A DNA stretch of 33,713 nt, taken from an uncultured Winogradskyella sp. Lineage in GTDB: Bacteria > Bacteroidota > Bacteroidia > Flavobacteriales > Flavobacteriaceae. The notes beneath the pieces were generated by a model. The model did no database searches. It was given only the letters and a program-made list of their open reading frames with translations, and was not told the origin of the DNA. A program made the translations under genes and the position numbers. Positions 24,758 to 32,366 of this stretch are shown here, one piece after another; positions within the stretch are counted from its first letter, which is position 1, and every line of letters begins with the position of its first letter. The stretch covers positions 1 to 33,713 of the forward strand of contig CAJXVG010000010.1 in NCBI GenBank assembly GCA_913061495.1. Reading direction: 5' to 3'.

Positions 24758-25432
24758 GTGGGAAGCAAAAACAAACTCAAACGATTTAAGGAAAACGAAA
24801 CCTTTCATAATGTATTTCAACCAACCAGAGAGGAATTGGTTGAAGAAAAGTACAGTTTAAAAGGTAAATGGAGAAAAGAAGTCTTTAAAAACGACAACCC
24901 TTTGGTATTGGAACTGGGCTGTGGCAAAGGCGAATACACTGTTGGTTTGGCGCAACGCTATCCAGATAAAAATTTTATAGGTATTGACATTAAAGGTGCG
25001 CGTTTTTGGCGCGGAGCAAAAACAGCTATCGAAGAAGACATTCCAAATGCTGCTTTTATTAGAACGCAAATTGAATTAATTGAATATATTTTTGAAGAAA
25101 ATGAAATAGATGAAATATGGATTACCTTCCCAGATCCACAAATAAAGTACAAACGAACTAAGCACAGAATGACCAATCTTCAGTTTTTAGAACGTTATAA
25201 AAAAGTACTCAAGCCAGAAGGATTGATACACTTAAAAACGGATAGCGAATTTATGCATGGTTACACGCTTGGCTTATTGCATGGTACAGGTCACGAAGTG
25301 CTTTATGCCAATCACAATGTATATAAACTAGAGGGAAGTCCGGAGGAAGTGACACAGATTCAGACCTTTTACGAAAACCAGTATTTAGAGAAAGACAAAG
25401 CAATTACGTATATTAGATTCAAAATTAATTAA
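24758..25432 (+). CDS. trmB: tRNA (guanine-N7-)-methyltransferase
   Basis: Methylates G46 in the variable loop of tRNAs using S-adenosylmethionine. 224 residues. The SAM-binding motif is LELGCGKGEYTVGLA (about 51-65), GIDIKGARFWRGAKTA follows, and the TrmB signature FPDPQIKYKRTKHRM is present. The start is GTG at 24758, which gives the usual flavobacterial N-terminus MGSKNKLKRFKENETF. It lies 3 nt before the LysE-family gene, so trmB, that gene and the alkyltransferase-like gene form a tight operon. Confidence 0.96.
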   Translation: MGSKNKLKRFKENETFHNVFQPTREELVEEKYSLKGKWRKEVFKNDNPLVLELGCGKGEYTVGLAQRYPDKNFIGIDIKGARFWRGAKTAIEEDIPNAAFIRTQIELIEYIFEENEIDEIWITFPDPQIKYKRTKHRMTNLQFLERYKKVLKPEGLIHLKTDSEFMHGYTLGLLHGTGHEVLYANHNVYKLEGSPEEVTQIQTFYENQYLEKDKAITYIRFKIN

Positions 25433-25435
25433 ACT

Positions 25436-26065
25436 TTGAGCATTACAGTCATCTTCTTCCTAGGGCTTTTTGTTGCGCTTTTAGGTGTAATTCCGCCAGG
25501 ATTACTCAATATGACGGCAGCTCGGATAAGTCTCAAAGAAGGTGCTGGTAGTGGTATTATGTTCTCAACAGGAGTGTGTATTGTAGTATTTGCACAAACC
25601 TATATTGCAGCTATTTTTGCCCGTTATTTATCTAGCCACCCCAATATTATAGAAATTCTTCAACGTGTGGCATTCGTAATTTTTGTGTTAATTACTATTT
25701 ACTTTTTGGTGTTGGCTTCAAAACAGCACGAGCCAAAAGTAGAAACAGATATCAGAAGTAAAAAAAGCCGTTTGTTCCATGGTGTGTTATTGTCTGTGTT
25801 AAATGTATTCCCAATTCCATACCAAGCTTATATGACTATTACTTTGGCATCCTTTGGGTGGATGGATTTTCAGCGCACCAGCATTATTACTTATGTTACA
25901 GGTGCTGCGACAGGTACCTTTGTAATGCTGTATTTTTATATTTTCTTTTTTGAAAAGATAAAGGATACAAAGTTCACTTCGCAAAAAAGTATGAACTACA
26001 GCATTGGCATTATTACGGGAATTGTATCGCTCGTAACACTCATAAATATTTTAATGGAGTTATAA
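25436..26065 (+). CDS. LysE family transporter
   Basis: 209-residue membrane protein with six hydrophobic helices, matching the LysE/RhtB exporter family. The first helix carries GVIPPGLLNMTAARISLKEG (about 17-36), the family's amphipathic signature. The start is TTG at 25436, 3 nt after the trmB stop. An amino acid or similar small molecule may be the substrate, but it cannot be told from sequence. The stop overlaps the next ATG (TAATG). Confidence 0.88.
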   Translation: MSITVIFFLGLFVALLGVIPPGLLNMTAARISLKEGAGSGIMFSTGVCIVVFAQTYIAAIFARYLSSHPNIIEILQRVAFVIFVLITIYFLVLASKQHEPKVETDIRSKKSRLFHGVLLSVLNVFPIPYQAYMTITLASFGWMDFQRTSIITYVTGAATGTFVMLYFYIFFFEKIKDTKFTSQKSMNYSIGIITGIVSLVTLINILMEL

Positions 26066-26406
26066 TGAAGCCAGAAACGCTCACCTTTTTTGAAAAAGTT
26101 TATGAGGTAGCAAGGCAAATTCCTTACGGAAAAGTAACTAGTTATGGAGCTATTGCCAAATATCTAGGCACTGCAAAAAGTGCAAGAATTGTCGGTTATG
26201 CAATGAAGGGATCTTTAGATAAGGACGTCCCAGCACATCGCGTAGTTAACAAAAAAGGACTTTTAACAGGGAAGCATCATTTTGAAGGCACCAACCTTAT
26301 GCAACAACTTTTAGAAAATGAAGGGATTGAAGTGGTGGAAAATCAAATTCAAAATTTAGAGATTGTGTTTTGGGATCCAGCTGAGGAACTAAACAAAGAT
26401 TCCTAA
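26065..26406 (+). CDS. Alkyltransferase-like protein (ATL), Cys replaced by Ala
   Basis: 113-residue protein matching the DNA-binding domain of O6-methylguanine methyltransferase. The usual active-site PCHRV is PAHRV here (residues 56-60, A57), so it cannot accept the alkyl group. Such ATL proteins bind O6-alkylguanine and mark it for nucleotide excision repair. The helix-turn-helix region (PYGKVTSYGAIAKYLGTAKSAR) with the arginine finger R41 is intact. It overlaps the LysE-family gene by 1 nt. Confidence 0.9.
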   Translation: MKPETLTFFEKVYEVARQIPYGKVTSYGAIAKYLGTAKSARIVGYAMKGSLDKDVPAHRVVNKKGLLTGKHHFEGTNLMQQLLENEGIEVVENQIQNLEIVFWDPAEELNKDS

Positions 26407-26538
26407 TGAAAGGCTGAATTCTGTTATTTTCTAATTTTTTTAAAATTTTTAATTATTTGCATACCTGTATGATTAATTCCGTCTATCCACATATAAATAT
26501 CTTCAAACTTACCGCTTCATTCTTCGAGGTTTAATACT

Positions 26539-26546
26539 TATCTTTG
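26539..26546 (+). promoter_or_regulatory. Putative -7 element for the mrp operon
   Basis: TATCTTTG fits TAnnTTTG, 78 nt before the mrp ATG. The 218-nt spacer holds nothing else that I recognise. Confidence 0.45.
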
Positions 26547-26624
26547 CATTTAGAATAAATCTGAATAAGGATAGAAACCGAATACAAACTCCAATTTTCT
26601 GTTTCTTAGGAATTTAAAAATTAT

Positions 26625-27764
26625 ATGAAGCTGAATAAACAAGATATACTTGAAGCATTAAAAACCATAACTGCACCTGGCGAAGGACAAAATATGGTAG
26701 ATAGTGGTGCTGTAACTAATGTAGTAACATTTGCAGATGAGGTTATTGTAGATATCACAATCAAAAATCCTAGTCTTCAAGCACGTAAAAAAACCGAAGT
26801 TGAAATTTTGCAAACTATTCATAAGGAGGTTTATGAAAAAGCAAAAATAAAAGTAAACCTAAAAGTTGATGCTCCCGAAAAACAAAAAACAAATGAGATA
26901 AAAGGAAAACCAATTCCTGGTATTCAGAATATAATTGCTGTGGCTTCCGGAAAAGGAGGTGTAGGGAAATCTACAGTAACTGCTAATTTGGCTGTGACTT
27001 TATCTAAAATGGGTTTTAAAGTAGGGGTTTTGGATGCAGACATTTACGGACCTTCAATTCCCATTATGTTTGATGTAGCTTCAGAACGTCCACTATCGGT
27101 TAATATAGACGGAAAATCTAAAATGAAGCCTGTAGAGAATTATGGAGTAAAAATATTGTCCATTGGGTTTTTTACCAAACCAGATCAGGCAGTAATTTGG
27201 AGAGGACCAATGGCATCCAAAGCATTAAATCAAATGATCTTTGATGCCGCTTGGGGAGAATTAGATTTCCTTTTGCTCGATCTTCCTCCAGGTACAGGAG
27301 ATATTCATTTGAGTATAATGCAAGCACTTCCAATTACAGGTTCAGTTGTTGTAAGTACACCACAAAACGTGGCTTTGGCAGACGCTAAAAAAGGTGTGGC
27401 AATGTTTCAGCAAGAAAGTATAAATGTGCCAGTTTTAGGTATTATTGAGAATATGGCTTATTTTACTCCAGCAGAACTTCCTGAAAACAAATATTATATT
27501 TTTGGGGAAAAAGGCGCCAAAAATCTGGCAGAAGATTTAAACGTACCATTTTTGGGTGATGTACCTTTGGTTCAAAGTATAAGAGAAGCTGGAGACATCG
27601 GTAGGCCAGCTGCCATGCAAACTGCAACACCAATAGAATCTGCATTTGAAGATATTACAAAAGAAGTAGTACAACAAGTGGTAAACAGAAATGAGGATTT
27701 GCCTGCAACAGAGGCAATAAAAATAACGACAATGGCAGGTTGCTCTGCTGTAAATAAAAAGTAG
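26625..27764 (+). CDS. mrp: Mrp/ApbC/NBP35-type Fe-S cluster carrier ATPase
   Basis: 379-residue P-loop ATPase that carries Fe-S clusters to target proteins. Residues about 1-85 are a MIP18/DUF59 domain, and the deviant Walker A GKGGVGKST is at 109-117. DADIYGPSIP and WRGPMASKAL are family signatures, and LLLDLPPGTGD is the switch/Walker B region. The C-terminus has MAGCSAVNKK with a Cys. The next gene starts right after the stop (no gap) and encodes an Nfu-type scaffold, which fits the Fe-S role. Confidence 0.95.
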   Translation: MKLNKQDILEALKTITAPGEGQNMVDSGAVTNVVTFADEVIVDITIKNPSLQARKKTEVEILQTIHKEVYEKAKIKVNLKVDAPEKQKTNEIKGKPIPGIQNIIAVASGKGGVGKSTVTANLAVTLSKMGFKVGVLDADIYGPSIPIMFDVASERPLSVNIDGKSKMKPVENYGVKILSIGFFTKPDQAVIWRGPMASKALNQMIFDAAWGELDFLLLDLPPGTGDIHLSIMQALPITGSVVVSTPQNVALADAKKGVAMFQQESINVPVLGIIENMAYFTPAELPENKYYIFGEKGAKNLAEDLNVPFLGDVPLVQSIREAGDIGRPAAMQTATPIESAFEDITKEVVQQVVNRNEDLPATEAIKITTMAGCSAVNKK

Positions 27765-28007
27765 ATGAGCTCAGAAGAACTAAGAATAAACGTTGAAAAA
27801 GCACTAGAGGAAATCCGTCCGTTTTTACAAAGTGACGGTGGTGATATCGATTTGGTGGCTATAGAAGATGATAAATTGGTGAGGGTTCAGTTAGTTGGAG
27901 CTTGCACATCTTGCAGTGTCAACCAAATGACTTTGAAGTCTGGAGTAGAAATGACCATAAAAAAGTATGCTCCTCAAATTGAAAGTGTTATTAATGTTGA
28001 AAAGTAA
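27765..28007 (+). CDS. NifU C-terminal domain (Nfu-type) Fe-S scaffold
   Basis: 80-residue protein made up of the Nfu domain alone. The cluster-binding CxxC is C47-T-S-C50 in LVGACTSCSVNQMTL, and LQSDGGDIDLVAIED is the family N-terminal signature. It probably assembles or transfers a 4Fe-4S cluster as a homodimer. It begins directly after the mrp stop codon. Confidence 0.95.
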   Translation: MSSEELRINVEKALEEIRPFLQSDGGDIDLVAIEDDKLVRVQLVGACTSCSVNQMTLKSGVEMTIKKYAPQIESVINVEK

Positions 28008-28039
28008 GAGCCATTTAGCGTTCTTGGTAAATTCACAGA

Positions 28040-28047
28040 TACTTTTG
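28040..28047 (+). promoter_or_regulatory. Putative -7 element for the ferredoxin-NADP reductase gene
   Basis: TACTTTTG fits TAnnTTTG, 22 nt before the ATG. The nearest TTG upstream is only 13 nt away, so the -33 box is uncertain. Confidence 0.45.
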
Positions 28048-28069
28048 TTTCGTTCCCAATATTAAATTC

Positions 28070-29131
28070 ATGATTAAAACAGATATAATTATAATCGGTG
28101 CTGGCCCAACAGGGCTTTTTGCCGTTTTTGAAGCCGGACTACTAAAATTAAAATGCCATTTAATTGATGCGCTTCCACAACCAGGTGGGCAATGTTCAGA
28201 GATTTACCCTAAAAAACCCATTTATGATATTCCTGCATATCCAGAAATTTTAGCTGGTGATTTAACTGATAAATTAATGGAGCAATGCAAGCAATTTCAA
28301 CCAGGTTTTACATTGGGTGAGCGTGCAGAAACCATAGAAAAACAAGACGATAATAGTTTTATTGTCACTACAAACAAAGGAACAAAGCATCAGGCTCCAG
28401 TAGTTGCAATTGCAGGTGGTTTAGGAAGTTTTGAGCCACGCAAACCCTTAATTCATAATATTGCCAATTTTGAAGATAATGGTGTAGAATACATTATAAA
28501 AGATCCTGAAATTTATAGAAATAAAAAAGTGGTTATCGCTGGTGGTGGAGATTCAGCATTAGATTGGAGTATCTTTTTAAGTGATGTTGCTTCAGAAGTA
28601 ACTTTAATTCACCGACGAAACGAATTTAGAGGCCATTTAGATTCTGTTGAAAAAGTACAAGAATTAAAAAATAAAGGAAAAATAAACCTTATAACTCCAG
28701 CTGAAGTTGTTGGGCTAGTTGGTGATGACAGGCTGAATGCGGTCGTTGTAAAACAAGCACAACATATTGAAAAGGAATTTGAAATAGAATGTGATCATTT
28801 TATTCCACTATTTGGATTATCTCCTAAGCTTGGACCCATTGCAAATTGGGGACTTGAGATTGAAAAAAATGCTATTAAAGTTGATAATTCACTTGATTAC
28901 CAAACTAATATTTCTGGGGTTTTTGCAATTGGTGATGTAAACACATATCCAGGAAAATTAAAACTGATTCTTTGTGGTTTTCACGAGGCAACATTAATGT
29001 GCCAAGCCGCTTATAAAATTATTCATCCAGATAAGCGTTACGTAATGAAATATACCACTGTTGCTGGAGTAAATGGATTTGATGGTACCAGAAAAGAAGC
29101 ACCAAAAGCGGTAGTAAAGAGTATTCAGTAA
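28070..29131 (+). CDS. Ferredoxin-NADP+ reductase, thioredoxin-reductase-like
   Basis: 353-residue FAD enzyme of the YumC type, which moves electrons between NAD(P)H and ferredoxin. The FAD-binding IIGAGPTGLFAVFEAG is at about 7-22, GGQCSEIYP follows, the NAD(P)-binding VVIAGGGDSALDW is at about 154-166, and the second FAD motif is GVFAIGDVNTYPGK near 285. The active CxxC of true thioredoxin reductases is absent. A 2Fe-2S ferredoxin gene lies about 400 nt downstream and is the likely partner. The broken four-helix-bundle gene sits between them. Confidence 0.92.
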   Translation: MIKTDIIIIGAGPTGLFAVFEAGLLKLKCHLIDALPQPGGQCSEIYPKKPIYDIPAYPEILAGDLTDKLMEQCKQFQPGFTLGERAETIEKQDDNSFIVTTNKGTKHQAPVVAIAGGLGSFEPRKPLIHNIANFEDNGVEYIIKDPEIYRNKKVVIAGGGDSALDWSIFLSDVASEVTLIHRRNEFRGHLDSVEKVQELKNKGKINLITPAEVVGLVGDDRLNAVVVKQAQHIEKEFEIECDHFIPLFGLSPKLGPIANWGLEIEKNAIKVDNSLDYQTNISGVFAIGDVNTYPGKLKLILCGFHEATLMCQAAYKIIHPDKRYVMKYTTVAGVNGFDGTRKEAPKAVVKSIQ

Positions 29132-29146
29132 ATAGTATTTAGTATA

Positions 29147-29495
29147 ATGGCTGTACAAAAATCTCAAGATTTAGCGGTATATATTTACAACACATTTAAG
29201 GATAATAAGGATTTCTCTTTTCGTGGTCAAATAAAAAGAGCAACAGTATCAATATCCAATAATATAGCAGAGAAATTTGATAGAAATTCTAATGCAGATT
29301 TTACTAGATTTTTGTATTTTTCTTTTGCCTCCAATAGTGAAATTAGGTCAACGCTATATTTATATATTCGGTTGAGTTTTATAGAAAAAATGAAGCTGAT
29401 ATATTAATAGAAAAAATGAAGCTGATATATTAATAGAAAAAACTAATGAGATTTCTAAAATGCTTCATGGCTTAATCAAATCTATAAGAAACTAA
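29147..29495 (+). pseudogene. Four-helix-bundle (S23/IVP-type) protein gene, frameshifted
   Basis: The first 86 codons (to the stop at 29405-29407) encode a four-helix-bundle protein of the type found in 23S rRNA intervening sequences and as free-standing genes. QIKRATVSISNNIAEKFDR is the family core. The protein then ends early. The expected C-terminal helix (EISKMLHGLIKSIRN) is present at about 29448-29492 in another frame. The break coincides with a 26-nt tandem duplication (29381-29432), and a lost A in the A-run of each unit would explain the shift. Function of the intact family is unclear. The gene lies between a reductase and its likely ferredoxin. Confidence 0.82.
29381..29442 (+). 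repeat. 26-nt tandem repeat, 2.4 copies
   Basis: Two exact copies of a 26-nt unit (29381-29406 and 29407-29432, beginning ATAGAAAAAATGAAGC) plus a partial third (ATAGAAAAAA, 29433-29442). The unit is not a multiple of three, so it breaks the four-helix-bundle reading frame. The A-rich unit suggests slippage or an assembly error. Confidence 0.92.
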
Positions 29496-29526
29496 TTACT
29501 AAATCCTAGCTACTTATTACTTTTCT

Positions 29527-29862
29527 ATGGAATATCAAGACATCAAGATCACAATCATAGACCGAGAAGGTGTAAAACACAATGTTGAAGCACCAATTGA
29601 TATGGCAATGAACCTTATGGAAGTAGTCCGTTCTTTTGAACTTGCTCCTGAGGGAACCATTGGTGTCTGTGGTGGTATGGCAATGTGTGCATCTTGTCAA
29701 TGCTATGTGTTAAGTGATACTGAATTGCCAGAAATGCAAGATGATGAAGAGGCTATGCTATCTGAAGCATTTTACGTTAAAGATAACAGCCGTTTGGGCT
29801 GTCAGATTCATATCACTCCAGATATTGAGGGTTTAGAAGTTGAGTTGGCTCCTGAGAGTTAA
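29527..29862 (+). CDS. 2Fe-2S ferredoxin
   Basis: 111-residue ferredoxin of the adrenodoxin/Isc type. The cluster ligands are C48, C54, C57 and C92 (spacing C-x5-C-x2-C-x34-C, in GVCGGMAMCASC and LGCQIHIT). C59 is an extra Cys next to the third ligand. It is the likely electron partner of the reductase gene upstream. The stop lies 7 nt from that of the convergent metallophosphoesterase gene. Confidence 0.95.
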   Translation: MEYQDIKITIIDREGVKHNVEAPIDMAMNLMEVVRSFELAPEGTIGVCGGMAMCASCQCYVLSDTELPEMQDDEEAMLSEAFYVKDNSRLGCQIHITPDIEGLEVELAPES

Positions 29863-29869
29863 TTTATTC

Positions 29870-30766
29870 CTATTCTGTTTTATATGCACTCAATTTCGTT
29901 GGACCTTCCAACAAAAATCGATCAATTTTTAGTGTACCATCTTCGGTAGTGACTATTTGCCATTTTATAAGTGAAATAGCTCCATTTTCAATTTCTAAGC
30001 CTGTTATACTTCTTGGATGCACACAGCTTCCGTCATTAAAAAAAGCTATATCACCAGGCTCGGGAAATCGTGGCCTGTGGGTATGGCCAAAAATGGTAAT
30101 GAGGTTATTATTTTGTATAATCCATTTCTTCGTTCTTCGTTCAATTTTAATAAGCTCTTTATAGTTTTTTGCTGGGCTTGTAGGATCGGCAATACCTATA
30201 ACATTAAGAGGTTTCCAAAGAATGCGAACCATAAACCGACTCCATTTCCAGAACAGAAAATTCCACCAATCTGCTTGGTGACCATGGGTTAAGAATAATT
30301 CTTGATTAGTCTTAGAATGTTTTAAAACTACAGCTTCATGATATTTAATATTGCAGAATAAATCTTCGTCTTTACCAGTTTTCCTGTCAAAAAAAGTATA
30401 AAGGTGTTTTTCCACATAACTTTGGTTCTTATACACCATATCGTGGTTGCCCCAAATCATATGTAAACGCCCTTCATCATGAAACAATTTCATAAGCATA
30501 TACACATTCTTATGCGCTAAAAAGATAGATTCAAAAGAGAGGTTTTCCCAAAGCTCATCTCCATCACCTAACTCGCAATAGTCAAAACCTTCTTTGTAAT
30601 AGTGCTTTAATGCATGAAAATAGATATTTCTGTTTTTAGAAAAATCGTCAGCAAAACTATTGTCTCCTCTATGGCAATCGCTAAAAAGAATGAATTTAGA
30701 TGTTTCATCAAAAGGAACTCTTTTGGCTGATTTGTATGCCTTATCTAATCTGGTTTTTGATGACAT
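29870..30766 (-). CDS. Metallophosphoesterase (calcineurin-like)
   Basis: 298-residue phosphoesterase. The dimetal-site motifs are all present: SDCHRGD (D30, H32), GDGDELW (68-74), the catalytic GNHD (106-109), LTHGHQADWW and FGHTHRP near the C-terminus. No signal peptide or membrane helix is evident, so it is cytoplasmic or peripherally bound. The substrate is unknown. It has some likeness to UDP-diacylglucosamine hydrolases (LpxH) but lacks enough for a call. It is the last gene of an operon with the DUF3050 and SGNH genes, 29 nt after the latter. Confidence 0.88.
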   Translation of the reverse strand: MSSKTRLDKAYKSAKRVPFDETSKFILFSDCHRGDNSFADDFSKNRNIYFHALKHYYKEGFDYCELGDGDELWENLSFESIFLAHKNVYMLMKLFHDEGRLHMIWGNHDMVYKNQSYVEKHLYTFFDRKTGKDEDLFCNIKYHEAVVLKHSKTNQELFLTHGHQADWWNFLFWKWSRFMVRILWKPLNVIGIADPTSPAKNYKELIKIERRTKKWIIQNNNLITIFGHTHRPRFPEPGDIAFFNDGSCVHPRSITGLEIENGAISLIKWQIVTTEDGTLKIDRFLLEGPTKLSAYKTE

Positions 30767-30795
30767 ATGGAGTCTTTCAACTAAAATAGTAAAAC

Positions 30796-31503
30796 TTACT
30801 CAATTTTTTCTAAAGCAATGGGAAGTATGCGTTCTATGAATTTTGAATAGGCCAATTCTGAAGGGTGCAAACCATCAGAAGCTACCAAATTGGGATTGTT
30901 TAAGCCTTGACGAGTAATATCTGTAACAGTCACAAATGTAATATTATTCTGATTACAGTAATCTTCTGCAAACGTGTTATAGGTATCAATTTCTGAAGAA
31001 ATATTGCTGGGATTATTACTGTTTTGACCAAATGGAGTGAATGCATAATCTGGAATAGAAACCACAATCACATTGTTTTTGTCATCTTTAGCGAGCTCAA
31101 TAGCTTTTTCCACTAACTCAGGAAACTCTTCCTCATAAAGTGAAAACGGTTTACCTTGATATTGATTGTTGACACCAATTAGTAAGGTCACCAAATCATG
31201 GTTAGCCACTAAGTTTTCATTCTCAATTGCGTTAATAAGATTTGAGGTTGTCCAGCCGGTTTGTGCAATAATTTCTAAATTAATCCTTGCATCACTCATT
31301 AAAGTATTAACAAGGCTGTCTTTTAATTGTCCAGGAAATCTACACGTATCGCAAACACTTTCTCCAATGGTGTAGCTATCTCCCAAAGTTAAAATGTTGT
31401 AAGAATTTTGAGTTTCTTTAATAACATTAGTCTTCTCACTATTGCACCCAATGAGCAACACTAATAAAACCAAGCAGATATGTTTTATGTATTTAAGATT
31501 CAA
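30796..31503 (-). CDS. SGNH/GDSL hydrolase lipoprotein
   Basis: 235-residue lipoprotein esterase or lipase-like enzyme. The signal peptide MNLKYIKHICLVLLVLLIGC has a lipobox with C20. Block I is LTLGDSYTIG (catalytic Ser in GDSY, residues 41-44), block III is LIGVNNQYQG and block V is DGLHPSELAY with the catalytic Asp and His. The start is TTG at 31503, the only codon that gives a full signal peptide. It overlaps the end of the DUF3050 gene by 11 nt, so it is translationally coupled. CDTCRFPGQL is a Cys pair likely to form a disulphide in the periplasm. Confidence 0.9.
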   Translation of the reverse strand: MNLKYIKHICLVLLVLLIGCNSEKTNVIKETQNSYNILTLGDSYTIGESVCDTCRFPGQLKDSLVNTLMSDARINLEIIAQTGWTTSNLINAIENENLVANHDLVTLLIGVNNQYQGKPFSLYEEEFPELVEKAIELAKDDKNNVIVVSIPDYAFTPFGQNSNNPSNISSEIDTYNTFAEDYCNQNNITFVTVTDITRQGLNNPNLVASDGLHPSELAYSKFIERILPIALEKIE

Positions 31504-32281
31504 GGATGGCTTCTTTTTGTTCTATTGCAGTCTCTATGGCATTCCATAAAACAATACGTTTTTCTAATGCATATTTTGAAATGTTTTCTACTTCTTTCCA
31601 TTTAGTTTCGTCATCTCCGCATAGTTCTTCAATCATTTTTAGAGCCATCGGACCGTGTTCATCTTCATCGAGCTCAATGTGTCTCTCAAAATAATAAATG
31701 AGTTTTTCTATTTGTGAATCTGATAGTTTTTTCTGAAAACCCTTAATAATCTCGGTAAACATACTTGGAATTAAATCTTCTCTTCCAAAGGTAAATGCTG
31801 CTGCTATTTCGTGAGGCTTTCCATAAGATGAAACCTCAAAAGTAAAGTTTAAAAAGTCTTTTAATTCTTCAGGTAAATCACTGGTTTTTATACTTGTGAA
31901 TATATTTTTTGTTGAAGTAAAATGTTCTTGGAATTCATGGATTTTAGAAGTGCTCGCGCCTATATCTTCCATAGCATCGAGGTACATTTCAAAATGACTT
32001 TGTCTTTCATTTTTAATATTGATATCGGTTTCTTCCGCCAATACAATTTCATTAATGAGATATCTAGTTTCAGGATTTCCCACAGGCATCCAAGGCAATG
32101 TTGTACAGGTTAGATGATTTTGAAGCGCTTTTAGTAAAGACATAAAATCCCATACCGCAAAAACATGGTACTCTAAAAAAGATTTTAAATCATCTACCGT
32201 GTTGATTTTATCGTAAAGCGGATGCTCTAATAATTGTTTTTGATAAGGAGTAACAGATTTTTGAACAGCTTCAATAGTCAT
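31493..32281 (-). CDS. DUF3050 protein, haem-oxygenase-like fold
   Basis: 262-residue all-helical protein of DUF3050, a family related to haem-oxygenase-like and TenA-like folds. Conserved-looking acidic and His residues sit in pattern: H39 in EYHVFAVWDF, E83/E84 in LAEETD, H96 in SHFEMY, E168 in GREDL, and H201, D205 and H209 in ERHIELDEDEHG. That arrangement resembles the ligand set of haem-oxygenase-like diiron oxidases, but whether it binds iron is inference. It heads the operon DUF3050, SGNH lipoprotein, metallophosphoesterase and has its own promoter-like box. Reaction unknown. Confidence 0.87.
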   Translation of the reverse strand: MTIEAVQKSVTPYQKQLLEHPLYDKINTVDDLKSFLEYHVFAVWDFMSLLKALQNHLTCTTLPWMPVGNPETRYLINEIVLAEETDINIKNERQSHFEMYLDAMEDIGASTSKIHEFQEHFTSTKNIFTSIKTSDLPEELKDFLNFTFEVSSYGKPHEIAAAFTFGREDLIPSMFTEIIKGFQKKLSDSQIEKLIYYFERHIELDEDEHGPMALKMIEELCGDDETKWKEVENISKYALEKRIVLWNAIETAIEQKEAILES

Positions 32282-32293
32282 AGCGCTTTTTTA

Positions 32294-32301
32294 CAAAAGT
32301 A
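32294..32301 (-). promoter_or_regulatory. Putative -7 element for the DUF3050 operon
   Basis: On the minus strand TACTTTTG fits TAnnTTTG, 12 nt before the ATG, directly after the terminator of the preceding gene. Very short leader. Confidence 0.5.
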
Positions 32302-32338
32302 AAAAATAAAAAATGCTTCCTGAATTAGAAAGCATTTT
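32302..32338 (-). terminator. Terminator of the glutaryl-CoA dehydrogenase-like gene
   Basis: On the minus strand AAAATGCTTTC and GGAAGCATTTT (32328-32338 and 32310-32320) form an 11-bp stem with one G-U pair and a 7-nt loop, followed by a T-rich tract to 32302. It lies about 28 nt after the stop codon. Confidence 0.85.
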
Positions 32339-32366
32339 AATGAAAATATTATTTAGTTACTGCCTT

